9,873 bases of DNA from Pseudonocardiales bacterium. Its GTDB lineage: Bacteria; Actinomycetota; Actinomycetes; Mycobacteriales; Jatrophihabitantaceae. Positions 1-7,144 of the stretch are shown here, piece by piece; the stretch's first letter is position 1, and every line of letters begins with the position of its first letter. The position numbers and the translations under genes were made by a program. A model generated the notes under the pieces. The model ran no database searches. It saw only the letters and a program-made list of their open reading frames with translations, and was not told the origin of the DNA. The DNA lies in the NCBI GenBank assembly GCA_025465405.1, contig JAODNL010000391.1:1-9873 (forward strand). Direction: 5' to 3'.

Positions 1-89
1 CGTGTACGTCCTACTGCAGAGGTCTTTCGCGAGAGGGGTCATGTCCGGCGCAATCAGGGAATAGGCGGCGATCGATCGCGCGAAGACGG

Positions 90-120
90 CAGGTCTGTCA
101 TGTCGAAGGAACATAACCAG
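90..120 (+). promoter_or_regulatory. Possible operator half-sites upstream of the cupin gene
   Basis: The 11-mer at 90-100 (CAGGTCTGTCA) matches 9 of 11 bases of CTGGTCTGCCA at 7147-7157 in front of the divergent-side operon. AACCAG recurs at 115-120, as it does at 7162-7167. The two elements are 10 bp (about one helical turn) further apart here than at 7145-7169. This is compatible with one regulator acting on both units, but the match is short and could be chance. The rest of 1-136 shows no gene. Confidence 0.3.
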
Positions 121-136
121 AGAGGCAAGCATCAGC

Positions 137-979
137 ATGGAGAAGAATTCCGAGCCGACGGTTCTGCGGTACGCCGATCTCGAGCGGCGCACGTGGGGCG
201 ACGAGCAGACCGGTCGGTTGTCGGACTGGTTCTACGCCGACGACGTCGACATGAACCTGAACATCGTCGGGATGGCGCCGAACGGGTCGGCGCTGAACTC
301 TCCGGCCAACCCGACGGTGTTCGGTGCTGACGAGCTGTTCTACGTCCTCGAGGGAATGATGGTGCAGTCCAACCCGGTGACCGGCGAGGTCTTCGTGGTC
401 AAGCCCGGCGAGGCCATCTTCTTCCGGAAGGACACCTGGCACTACCAGTGGAACTACAGCAACACGCAACTGCGGATGCTCGAGTTCTTCCAGCCGGCAC
501 CGAAGAACGGCACCGGTGGAAGTTATGCCCGGTCGCAGCCGCCGATGGAGAACGCGCCCAAGCAGGGGCAGGACGAGCTGCTGGGGAACTGGCCGATGGC
601 GCGGGACGCCGAACGCGAGAAGAGCGCCTGGCTGATCCGCGAGGACGACATCCTCTGGAGGATGGAAGGAACCGTCCGCGGCCGCGAGATCCTCGTTGGG
701 ATCCTGGCCAGCACCGAGCATCTGACGGCTGGCAAGATGACGTTCTTGGCGGGGCAGCGCAGCTGCGACTACGTGCACAACGGCGAGAAGGTGCTCTTCG
801 TGGAGAACGGCAACCTGCACGTCGAATTCACGGGCACGAAGAAATGGGTGGAGCTGGACGCGTTCGACGGCTTACGCATTCCGTCCGGCGTAAAGCACTC
901 CTTCTACAACATGAGTCACGAGCCGGCCGCCTGTATCTTCAGCGTCGCGGGTGACTATCGGCCCGGCTGCGTGAACTGA
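137..979 (+). CDS. Two-domain (bicupin) cupin protein
   Basis: This 280-residue protein carries two cupin barrels. The first (about residues 40-120) has the E66-L-F-Y-V-L-E-G strand and the second-motif PGEAIFF...W-H102. The second (about 185-272) has H214-N-G-E217 followed by the IPSGVKH254-F-Y-N motif. The canonical HxH pair of cupin motif 1 is missing in domain 1 and incomplete in domain 2, so metal binding there is doubtful or uses another ligand set. Cupins of this size include sugar isomerases, dioxygenases and non-catalytic binding proteins, and nothing here fixes the reaction. The ATG at 137 is the only start in this frame after the preceding non-coding stretch; an AGAGAGG element lies about 11 nt upstream, a rather long spacing. 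The ROK kinase gene follows after 23 bp, suggesting a two-gene operon and a role in the same sugar-related pathway. Confidence 0.85.
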   Translation: MEKNSEPTVLRYADLERRTWGDEQTGRLSDWFYADDVDMNLNIVGMAPNGSALNSPANPTVFGADELFYVLEGMMVQSNPVTGEVFVVKPGEAIFFRKDTWHYQWNYSNTQLRMLEFFQPAPKNGTGGSYARSQPPMENAPKQGQDELLGNWPMARDAEREKSAWLIREDDILWRMEGTVRGREILVGILASTEHLTAGKMTFLAGQRSCDYVHNGEKVLFVENGNLHVEFTGTKKWVELDAFDGLRIPSGVKHSFYNMSHEPAACIFSVAGDYRPGCVN

Positions 980-1002
980 CGACGACACAGGCCCGGACCT
1001 AC

Positions 1003-1953
1003 GTGCTGAGCGAACGGTCGCGTTCGCCCGAGGGCGCGCTCTTCGGCGCCGTCGACTGGGGTGGCACGTGGGTACGGGTCGCCCTTGTCGCGGGCGACCA
1101 GATCATCCACCGCGAGCGACTGCCCCGACCGGAGTCCTTGCCGGAGCAGTACGCCACGATCGCGCTGCTCGTGCGGCGCTGCGAGGCCGCGGTAGGTCGG
1201 CGCCCCACGAGCGTGGGGATCGCGGTCGCCGGAGTCGTCCAGCAGCAGGCGGTCATGACGGCGATCAACCTCGGCATAAGTGAACGGACCGAGGTAGCGA
1301 CGGCGCTGGCGGCCGAGCTGGACTGCCCGGTGTTCGTCGCGAACGACACGCAGTCGGCCGCCGTCTGGCTGACTGATCGCTGGCGGCAGGACACCACTGC
1401 CGTGCTCAGTATGGGCACCGGCATAGGCGGAGCCGTGATCGACCGGGGACGACTTGTCTCCGGTCGCGGGGCCGCGGGCGACTTCGGGCACATGGTCCTC
1501 GACGTCGACGGGCCCCGGTGCCCGTGCGGGGGCGTCGGCTGTTTCGAGATGCTCGTGTCCGGGAAGGTGCTCAGTGCCGCGGCCGAGGAGCTGGCCGCGA
1601 CCGGACAGAGTGCGTATCTGCTGGAGCGATTCCGGGCGGCGGGATCGCTGCACGCCGGAGATCTGCAGGACGCCTCCGACGCCGGCGACACCGCGTCGCA
1701 GGTGACGCTCGCGCACGCAGCGTCGGTGTTCGCGGTCGGCATTCGCAACATCGTCGCGACCGTGGATCCGGCGCGGGTTGCGTTGGCCGGAAGGTTGCTG
1801 TCCGGAGACGTGACGTTCGGCGTGATGGTGCGGCAGAGCTGGGACCGCCTGCGCCCGAGCTGGTGTTCGACACCTTTGGTTCACGTGCCCGATGACGGGG
1901 ACGCCACCTTGCTCGGTGCCGCCCGGCTGGCCGCCCGTGAGTTCTTCGGCTGA
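1003..1953 (+). CDS. ROK-family sugar kinase
   Basis: This 316-residue protein has no N-terminal helix-turn-helix, which argues for a kinase rather than a ROK repressor. The phosphate-binding loop D18-W-G-G-T-W lies near the N-terminus. V-A-N114-D115-T holds the expected catalytic Asp, and S-M-G-T-G-I-G-G (136-143) is the second ATP loop. GDFGH163 plus C173-P-C175-G-G-V-G-C180 is the ROK zinc site, followed by E182. In most ROK kinases the GH motif is preceded by Glu (GExGH); here that residue is Asp160. Known members phosphorylate glucose, N-acetylglucosamine, N-acetylmannosamine, fructose or allose, and the substrate here is not determinable. The start is GTG; no other good start with a ribosome binding site is visible. 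The last 73 bp overlap, tail to tail, with the 3' end of the MFS gene on the other strand. Confidence 0.92.
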   Translation: MLSERSRSPEGALFGAVDWGGTWVRVALVAGDQIIHRERLPRPESLPEQYATIALLVRRCEAAVGRRPTSVGIAVAGVVQQQAVMTAINLGISERTEVATALAAELDCPVFVANDTQSAAVWLTDRWRQDTTAVLSMGTGIGGAVIDRGRLVSGRGAAGDFGHMVLDVDGPRCPCGGVGCFEMLVSGKVLSAAAEELAATGQSAYLLERFRAAGSLHAGDLQDASDAGDTASQVTLAHAASVFAVGIRNIVATVDPARVALAGRLLSGDVTFGVMVRQSWDRLRPSWCSTPLVHVPDDGDATLLGAARLAAREFFG

Positions 1954-3146
1954 GCCCCGAGAAGCACGATCAAGCCCGTGACGAGTACGGCGACGACGGT
2001 GAGCACGAAGCCGATCGCACCGAGGCCAGCACGCTGCACGCCGAGACCGACGGCACCGGAGACGAACGCCGAGCCAAGGCTGGCCGCGCTCAGCTGCCAG
2101 CCGATGACCCGTGGTGCCGCGGCGTGACCGACGCGGCCCGGTGTCAGGCTCGTGAGCAGAGGCAGCACCGGCCCAGTACCCGCGGCGACAAGGACTAGTC
2201 CGACGACGCTCCACATCGCGGTTGGGGACCACCAGAACACGGCGCAGCCGACAACGCCCGCTCCGCATCCGATGATCATCCATGACGTCGCGGCCCGGGC
2301 TCCCCAGATGCCGACGGACAGGCGCGAGGTCGTCAAAGCTGTCCAGTAGGCGAAGACGCAGAAGCTGGCGACGCCGGCCGTTTGGTGGAGGGAGTCGGTG
2401 AGGTACGTCGCGGCCCACGCTCCGGCGGCGATCTCCAGTCCGCTGACGAGGAAGAAGACCGCGAGTCCGAGGACAAGCGGTCCGCGGCGCTCGGCGGCGC
2501 TCGTCGCGTGGTCGACCGGCTCGGTCGGCTCGGCCGGCATCGACAGGGATCGCCGAGCACCGGAGCCCAGCCAGCCGGCGAGCACCGCCACCTGAGCCAC
2601 GACAAGGGTGAGGTAGGAAGCTCGCCAGGAGCTGGCCGAAATACACACGGCCACGACGAGCGGTGCGCCCGCGGCGCCGGCGCCGTAGCAGGCGTGCAGA
2701 AGGCCCATGAGGCGGCCGTTGCCGGCCATCGACACGATGCTGCTCAGCGCCGAGTCGACGAGTCCGCCGCATGCGCCGAGCAGCGCCATGCCGACCAACG
2801 CGGTCCAGAACCCATGGCCGAGCCCGGCTGCGAGAGCTCCCAGCACCGCGCCGGCGGACGCGGAGATCACCGCGACCGAGGCGCCGTAGCGGCGTACCAG
2901 CGCACCGCTCGTCAACGTCATGATGAAGAAAGCACACGTGCCGGCGAGCAGCAGGATCGACAGCGCACTCACCGGCTGGTGATGGCTGCGGCGCATTGCG
3001 GGCCACGCGACGCCGAGCATCCCGTCCGGCAGGCCGAGGACGAAGAAGGCGCCCATCGACGTCGAGGCGAACACGAGCAGCGGTCGGGACACCCGGCGGC
3101 CCGACGCGTTCACCGGTGCGCTGACCTCAGCTGCCGACCGCCTCAA
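1881..3146 (-). CDS. MFS transporter, probable sugar porter of FucP/YbjJ-like type
   Basis: This 421-residue, very hydrophobic protein has about 12 predicted membrane segments. The first begins around residue 23, and a polar central loop at about 195-220 divides the two halves. G-A-L-V-R-R-Y-G (81-88) is the MFS loop 2-3 motif. G-L-P-D41-G-M-L-G-V-A-W-P in helix 1 and L-L-H151-A-C-Y-G-A-G-A-A-G-A-P resemble the fucose:H+ symporter / YbjJ branch, so a sugar or related small polar substrate is likely. It is the last gene of the six-gene minus-strand operon. The TTG start overlaps the stop of the dehydrogenase (TTGA), implying translational coupling. A GTG 12 codons in is an alternative start, since the TTG has only a weak upstream purine run. 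The 3' end overlaps the convergent ROK gene. Confidence 0.88.
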   Translation of the reverse strand: MRRSAAEVSAPVNASGRRVSRPLLVFASTSMGAFFVLGLPDGMLGVAWPAMRRSHHQPVSALSILLLAGTCAFFIMTLTSGALVRRYGASVAVISASAGAVLGALAAGLGHGFWTALVGMALLGACGGLVDSALSSIVSMAGNGRLMGLLHACYGAGAAGAPLVVAVCISASSWRASYLTLVVAQVAVLAGWLGSGARRSLSMPAEPTEPVDHATSAAERRGPLVLGLAVFFLVSGLEIAAGAWAATYLTDSLHQTAGVASFCVFAYWTALTTSRLSVGIWGARAATSWMIIGCGAGVVGCAVFWWSPTAMWSVVGLVLVAAGTGPVLPLLTSLTPGRVGHAAAPRVIGWQLSAASLGSAFVSGAVGLGVQRAGLGAIGFVLTVVAVLVTGLIVLLGAQPKNSRAASRAAPSKVASPSSGT

Positions 3147-3883
3147 GCGGACAGCAGCCCACCGTCGACGATGATCGACTGTCCGGTGACGTAAGCGGCA
3201 CTGGGCCCCAGGAGATAGACGACCAGGCCGGCGACCTCGGCGGGGATGCCTTGGCGTCGAGCCGGAATGCGTTCGACGATGCTTCCCAGCGCGCCGTCAG
3301 GGTCCGGTTGCATCGCCCAGTAGGGGTCGTTGAACGGTGTGTCGATCCAACCGGGGCAGACGCAGTTGACCCGCACTCCTAACGGTCCGAGCTCGACGGC
3401 AAGCGACCGGGTGAGGCTGACCAGTGCTCCCTTGGATGCGCTGTAGGCGAACGCGCCGCTGCTTCCGCGGAAGGCGGCCGTGGAACCGGTGAACACGAGA
3501 CTCCCGCCGCTGGCCGCCAGGTGCTCCGCGGCTGCCTGGGCGAAGAGGAATGGCGCCCGCACGTTCACGGCCATGGTGTGGTCCCAGTCGTCGACGGAAT
3601 ACTCCGTGACCGGTCCGACCAAGTGCACCCCCGCGGTCACAACGACGCCGTCGAGCCCGCCGAATGCGTCGACTGTCGCGGCCACCGCTTGTGCGGGGGA
3701 CTGCGGGTTGGCCAAGTCGTGACGGCCCATCCGGATCCGGCCTGGAGCCTCGTCCCGCTCGTGATCACCGGCCGCCGCGATGTTCAGGTCGGCTACATAG
3801 ACGTCGACCCCGGCCGACCGCAGCGCCTGGACGCACGCCTGTCCGATGCCCGTGGCGCCGCCGGCGACCAGAACGCTCGTCAT
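3143..3883 (-). CDS. Short-chain dehydrogenase/reductase (classical SDR)
   Basis: This 246-residue classical SDR has an N-terminal nucleotide loop G8-G-A-T-G-I-G14. D32 at the end of strand 2 indicates NAD(H) preference. V-T-A-G (82-85) replaces the usual NNAG. The catalytic set N107, S134, Y147 and K151 (YSASK) is complete, followed by C-P-G-W-I-D-T (176-182) and the C-terminal V-T-G-Q-S-I-I-V-D-G-G. Such enzymes oxidise or reduce a hydroxyl/carbonyl group; in this context oxidation of a sugar to a lactone is a reasonable inference. The frame stays open upstream to 4234, but the true start is ATG 3883: it has AAGGAG 7 nt ahead, and its ATGA overlaps the esterase stop. The stop overlaps the MFS TTG start. 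Confidence 0.95.
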   Translation of the reverse strand: MTSVLVAGGATGIGQACVQALRSAGVDVYVADLNIAAAGDHERDEAPGRIRMGRHDLANPQSPAQAVAATVDAFGGLDGVVVTAGVHLVGPVTEYSVDDWDHTMAVNVRAPFLFAQAAAEHLAASGGSLVFTGSTAAFRGSSGAFAYSASKGALVSLTRSLAVELGPLGVRVNCVCPGWIDTPFNDPYWAMQPDPDGALGSIVERIPARRQGIPAEVAGLVVYLLGPSAAYVTGQSIIVDGGLLSA

Positions 3884-4866
3884 TGTCTGTCTCCTTCGGA
3901 TCGGTCCGTGCCGAGCGATCGTGCGGCCGCGATCGTGCGCAGCAGATCCTGCGGGCCACCGGCCTCGTGGCCGTTGTACCGCCAGACGGTCATGTCTCGT
4001 GGCCCGCTGTAGGCGTTGTAGGCCGCAAAGACAGTTGACGGAGGCGAGACGAGATCGTGCAGCCCCACGCAGAAGCGGGCCGGGCACGTTGCCCGCTGGG
4101 CGAACGAGACGCCATCGAAATAGCGCAATGTCGCCAGCGCCTCGTCGGCCATAGTCCGGTGGGTGGCCAACCAGCGCCCGATCTCGTCGAAGGGGTCTCG
4201 GTCGGTGATTTCCAGCGCTCGCTGGAAAGCGCACAGGAAGGGCACGTGCGGCACGGCCAACGCGATGTCGTCGCGCAGCCCGGCCGCGACGAGGCAGAGC
4301 GCGCCACCCTGGCTGCGGCCGGTGACAGTGATCCGGTCGGTGTCGACGCCGTCGAGGTGTTGCACGACGTCGATCAGTCGGTAGGCGTCGACGTAGAGCC
4401 GTCGGAAGTAGTACTCCTCGCGGTCGAGCAGTCCCCTGGTCATGAATCCGGGAACCGCGGGCGCGCTGCCGAAGCCGTCGGGGGTGTCCCCGGCGCGCGT
4501 GATGCTGCCCTGGCCTCGGGCGTCCAGCAGAACGTGCACGAAGCCCGCCGACGCATACGCGAGCGACTCCACCGGCAGGCCACGTCCGGAGCCGTAGGCC
4601 GGATACTCCACGATGACGGGCAACCGGCCGGCGTGTCCGGACGGTCGCAGCACCCAGGCGCGGACGTCTGATCCGGCATAGCCGGCATAGGTGAGATCCA
4701 CCGCGTCGATCGTGCGCAGCCCGCAGTCCACCTGCTGCTGCCGTATGTTCAGCGGTCCCGAAGCGTGTTCACGAATTGTGGCTCGCCAGAATTCGTCGAA
4801 ATCGTCCGGTTCCTCGAGCGCGTAGCTGTAAGTACGGAGCTGCTCGAGGGGCAGATCGACCCGCAT
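3880..4866 (-). CDS. Acetyl xylan esterase / cephalosporin-C deacetylase family (CE7-like) esterase
   Basis: This 328-residue alpha/beta hydrolase matches the usual CE7 length (about 320) and motif order. L-P-L-E-Q-L at the N-terminus is followed by the DFDEFW signature (22-27) and Y89-P-A-Y-G-S-G near the oxyanion hole. D115-A-R-G-Q-G follows, then G183-R-S185-Q-G-G with the nucleophile, D271 (GLHD) and H300 (GHE). The triad Ser185-Asp271-His300 is complete. CE7 enzymes remove O-acetyl groups from small substrates such as xylo-oligosaccharides and cephalosporin C; family members are usually cytoplasmic, and no signal peptide is present here. ATG 4866 has GGAG 7 nt upstream. It follows the PfpI gene by 15 bp and overlaps the SDR by 4 nt, so its substrate probably enters the same pathway. 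Confidence 0.93.
   Translation of the reverse strand: MRVDLPLEQLRTYSYALEEPDDFDEFWRATIREHASGPLNIRQQQVDCGLRTIDAVDLTYAGYAGSDVRAWVLRPSGHAGRLPVIVEYPAYGSGRGLPVESLAYASAGFVHVLLDARGQGSITRAGDTPDGFGSAPAVPGFMTRGLLDREEYYFRRLYVDAYRLIDVVQHLDGVDTDRITVTGRSQGGALCLVAAGLRDDIALAVPHVPFLCAFQRALEITDRDPFDEIGRWLATHRTMADEALATLRYFDGVSFAQRATCPARFCVGLHDLVSPPSTVFAAYNAYSGPRDMTVWRYNGHEAGGPQDLLRTIAAARSLGTDRSEGDRQ
3891..3896 (-). promoter_or_regulatory. Ribosome binding site fixing the SDR start
   Basis: Read on the minus strand this is AAGGAG, 7 nt before ATG 3883. It selects this start over any of the upstream in-frame codons, which lie inside the esterase gene. Confidence 0.85.
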
Positions 4867-4881
4867 GTAGGTGCTCCGCCC

Positions 4882-5544
4882 TCAGGAGGTCGGAAGTACG
4901 GCATACGCGCGGTAGTTGGCTGATCCCGCCCCGGCTGCGCGATTCTTCAGGAGCGCCCCGCGGCTGTAGACAGCCGAGCTCGGCTTGAAGCGGGTTGCGT
5001 CCGAGGCCTTTTCGCGTTCAGGCTTGCTCTCCAGGGACGCCAGGATCGCCAGCAAGAACTGCGGCAGGTCATTGGGCAACTGTGACGTGATGAGGTTTCC
5101 GTCGACGACGACCGGATCGTTGTGCCACTTGCCGCCCGCGTGGATCACGTCGTCCTTGATGACGGGGACGGACGTGACGTTTCGACCGTCGAGAATCTCC
5201 GCAGTGGCGAGCAGCCAGCCCGCGTGGCAGATCGCCGCTACGGTGTCACCCGCCGCATCCGTCGCCTTCACCAGATCGACTACGGCTGGGTTTCGGCGCA
5301 GGTATTCCGGGGAGAAGCCGCCGGGCACCACGACCGCATCGAAGTCCGCGGCGGTGACATCGTCGATTCCTGCCTCGGCCACCGCCGGGTAGCCGAGCTT
5401 GCTGGCGTAGATCTCTCCAGCGGTCGGCCCGACGATCGTTACAGCGACGCCGGCTTCGCGCAGCCGCAGGACGGGGTACCAGAGCTCCAGTTCCTGGTAC
5501 ATGTTCTCCACGAGCACGGCGACCCGCGCATTTTCCAGTTTCAT
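4882..5544 (-). CDS. DJ-1/PfpI family protein, active-site intact, with C-terminal tail
   Basis: This 220-residue protein has a DJ-1/PfpI domain in residues 6-171. E20 in the Y-Q-E-L-E-L-W-Y-P segment aligns with the conserved acidic residue of the family. P74-G-G-F-S-P-E80 precedes the nucleophile elbow A-I-C106-H107-A-G-W. The PfpI-type I-K-D-D-V-I-H-A-G block (129-137) and V-V-V-D-G-N-L-I-T-S (145-154) complete the fold. Family members are cysteine hydrolases, glyoxalase/deglycase-like enzymes or chaperones; isocyanide hydratase also belongs to the superfamily. Residues about 172-220 extend past the fold as a basic, Ala/Ser-rich tail that PfpI lacks. The gene lies 17 bp after the phosphotriesterase-family gene and 15 bp before the esterase. 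Its Shine-Dalgarno is weak (GAG 6 nt from ATG). It is clearly paralogous to 6650-7087. Confidence 0.92.
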   Translation of the reverse strand: MKLENARVAVLVENMYQELELWYPVLRLREAGVAVTIVGPTAGEIYASKLGYPAVAEAGIDDVTAADFDAVVVPGGFSPEYLRRNPAVVDLVKATDAAGDTVAAICHAGWLLATAEILDGRNVTSVPVIKDDVIHAGGKWHNDPVVVDGNLITSQLPNDLPQFLLAILASLESKPEREKASDATRFKPSSAVYSRGALLKNRAAGAGSANYRAYAVLPTS

Positions 5545-5561
5545 GTCAGTCTCGTCGCTTC

Positions 5562-6602
5562 CTAGACCGTGAGGGAAAGGATCCGTCGGGGATTGTGGAT
5601 CATGATCGCGTCCAGCTGCTCGTCGGTGATGCCCTTGTTCTTGAGACGGGGCACCCAGCTGGTGAACATGTAGCTGAGATCGACTTTCTCATTGGCCAAC
5701 TGGGGATCGTCGTCGGTTACCGTCGAACGCGGATTGAAGAACCACCGGTCGAAGGACAGCACGATGCGGTCCAGGTAGCCGTCGGACAGCAGCTCGAGCA
5801 ACGCGTTGGCCATGGCCTCGTCGAGCTCCTCGGCGCTGCCGACCCGCCACGGAATTCCGATGTGGTCCAGTTGCACATTGGCACCCATCTTCAGGACCTC
5901 GCGCATCATCTCCAGCTGAGGTGGGACGAAGGCATGCCCGATGATCACGCGAGAGAGGTCCATGCCCTCCTCGTCGAGGATCTCGAGCTGTTCACGGCCT
6001 GGATTGGTCACCTCGAAGTCCATCGGATCGATGTGGGTGTTGATGCCGCAACCCACCTCCATGGCGGCGTGAGCCGCAGCGCGGATGACCCGATCCTCGA
6101 CGTCGTGCACGTGCCGGCCGTTGGCGCCACGTGGACTCGGCATCGGTGTGACGCTTTCCTGTCCAGTGGCGATCTTGATCGCGCCGGCCTTATATGGCGT
6201 CTGCTGCCACGCGAAGACCATCCCCTCGGTGAGGTCGCGCACGAAGAACTCTGTGAGCTCTTCCCGCGTCTGGCGTCGCCAGTAGTAGGGGATACCCATG
6301 CGCTCCGGGAAGAAGCCGGTGATCGCGACGACATTGAGGCCGGTCTGTTTCGCGACATCGGCGAGGAACTGCGGGTGCCGCCCGACCTCGGGCGGCGTCA
6401 TGTCGATGAGGGTTCCGTAGCCGTAGTCGATCATGCCGGCGGTCACCTGGCCGGCCACGTGGCCGACCGCCGCGTCGTAGTCCAGAACCGTCCGGTGGTC
6501 GAGCTCGGCTCCGGGGTAGCCGTAGAGAAGGTGCTCGTGGGTCAGGACGCGACCCGACGTCTCGACCGCAACGTCGCCGAGGACGGTTCGAAATACCTGC
6601 AT
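5562..6602 (-). CDS. Phosphotriesterase-family metallohydrolase (probable lactonase)
   Basis: This 346-residue TIM-barrel amidohydrolase-superfamily protein of the phosphotriesterase branch has the full binuclear metal set. H22-x-H24 (THEH) lies on strand 1, K143 (A-I-K-I-A-T-G) is the Lys normally carboxylated, and H190 (N-T-H-I-D), H223 (I-I-G-H-A-F) and D285 (L-S-F-D-R-W) complete the site. Length matches the family (about 320-360). True organophosphate hydrolases are rare in this branch; most characterised relatives are lactonases, and next to a sugar kinase, SDR and esterase a sugar-lactone or related ester substrate is the best inference. No signal peptide is visible. ATG 6602 has GGAGG 5 nt upstream. 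The gene sits between the two PfpI paralogues in the operon. Confidence 0.93.
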   Translation of the reverse strand: MQVFRTVLGDVAVETSGRVLTHEHLLYGYPGAELDHRTVLDYDAAVGHVAGQVTAGMIDYGYGTLIDMTPPEVGRHPQFLADVAKQTGLNVVAITGFFPERMGIPYYWRRQTREELTEFFVRDLTEGMVFAWQQTPYKAGAIKIATGQESVTPMPSPRGANGRHVHDVEDRVIRAAAHAAMEVGCGINTHIDPMDFEVTNPGREQLEILDEEGMDLSRVIIGHAFVPPQLEMMREVLKMGANVQLDHIGIPWRVGSAEELDEAMANALLELLSDGYLDRIVLSFDRWFFNPRSTVTDDDPQLANEKVDLSYMFTSWVPRLKNKGITDEQLDAIMIHNPRRILSLTV

Positions 6603-6634
6603 GTGACCCTCCGGGTTCGGTGAAGTACGTCGAT

Positions 6635-6661
6635 GCCGGATCAGCCGGATCAGCCGGATCG
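6635..6661. repeat. Three tandem copies of a 9-mer
   Basis: GCCGGATCA occurs twice and then GCCGGATCG once, at the junction between the degenerate PfpI gene and the phosphotriesterase-family gene. As 9 is a multiple of three, the minus-strand frame reads Ser-Gly-stop repeatedly, so the gene end has a second in-frame stop three codons on. This looks like local slippage rather than a functional element. Confidence 0.7.
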
Positions 6662-7087
6662 GTCGGTGAGATCCGCGTGGAGGCGGCGCACGAGCGCGGG
6701 GAGCTCGTCGGCGTCGGCAACGAGCCGGGCGTCGTCGGCCAGGCCAGTGACCTCGGTGACCAGCGCGGCGCCGGTGCTGGCTCCATACAGTCGTCGGCCC
6801 GCCGCATGGGCATCGCGAATCAGCTGGAGCTGCGCCTCGGTGGCCGATGGCCGGCCCTCGACGGTTCCCGGCACGATGAGCGCGTCCAGGCCGTCGACGT
6901 CGACCTGCGACGCTTCGACGTCGCCGATGACGGGATAGCCGAGGAAGCTCTCGCAGCCCTCGACGGATGACGCGACCACCGCCACGGCGGCGCCTTCCTC
7001 ACGCGAGCGCAGCAGTGGGTACCAGAACTCCAGTTCCTGGTACCCGGGATACGCCAGGATCGCGATCGAATGACCACGCAATGTCAT
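6650..7087 (-). CDS. Degenerate DJ-1/PfpI-like protein, lacks catalytic Cys-His
   Basis: This 145-residue protein is the first gene of the operon. Its first 70 residues match the PfpI paralogue at 4882-5544 closely (Y16-Q-E-L-E20-F-W-Y-P-L-L-R-S-R-E-E-G, then F-L-G-Y-P). Beyond that the active site is gone: P-G-G-F-S-P-E becomes P-G-T-V-E-G, and A-I-C-H-A-G becomes G-A-S104-T105-G-A. About 30 residues covering the K-D-D-V...V-V-V-D-G-N block are missing, while the final strand/helix (LVADADELPALVRRL) is kept. The reading frame is clean, so it is probably a maintained non-enzymatic protein rather than a pseudogene; pairing with the intact paralogue is an inference. ATG 7087 has GGAGG 4-5 nt upstream. 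The open frame extends to 7324 but covers the promoter region and has no better start. Confidence 0.82.
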   Translation of the reverse strand: MTLRGHSIAILAYPGYQELEFWYPLLRSREEGAAVAVVASSVEGCESFLGYPVIGDVEASQVDVDGLDALIVPGTVEGRPSATEAQLQLIRDAHAAGRRLYGASTGAALVTEVTGLADDARLVADADELPALVRRLHADLTDRSG

Positions 7088-7144
7088 GTTCCCTCCCGAT
7101 CCTTCCGGTCTTGCGTCTGCGACGACCGTCGCTACGTGGCGGCA

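Noticed and set aside
68..79. 12-bp palindrome GCGATCGATCGC upstream of the cupin gene
   Set aside because: Short, GC-rich and built of overlapping CGATCG units that are frequent in such genomes; no supporting context.
98..820. Minus-strand open frame of 240 codons opposite the cupin gene
   Set aside because: The plus frame encodes clear cupin motifs; the antisense translation has no family features.
955..3006. Very long minus-strand open frame (683 codons) across ROK and MFS genes
   Set aside because: Arg/Pro-rich, low-complexity translation antisense to ROK and out of frame with MFS; typical shadow frame of high-GC coding DNA with no recognisable domain.
3884..4234. N-terminal extension of the SDR frame
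   Set aside because: It lies inside the esterase gene, and ATG 3883 has an excellent ribosome binding site and starts directly with the Rossmann strand.
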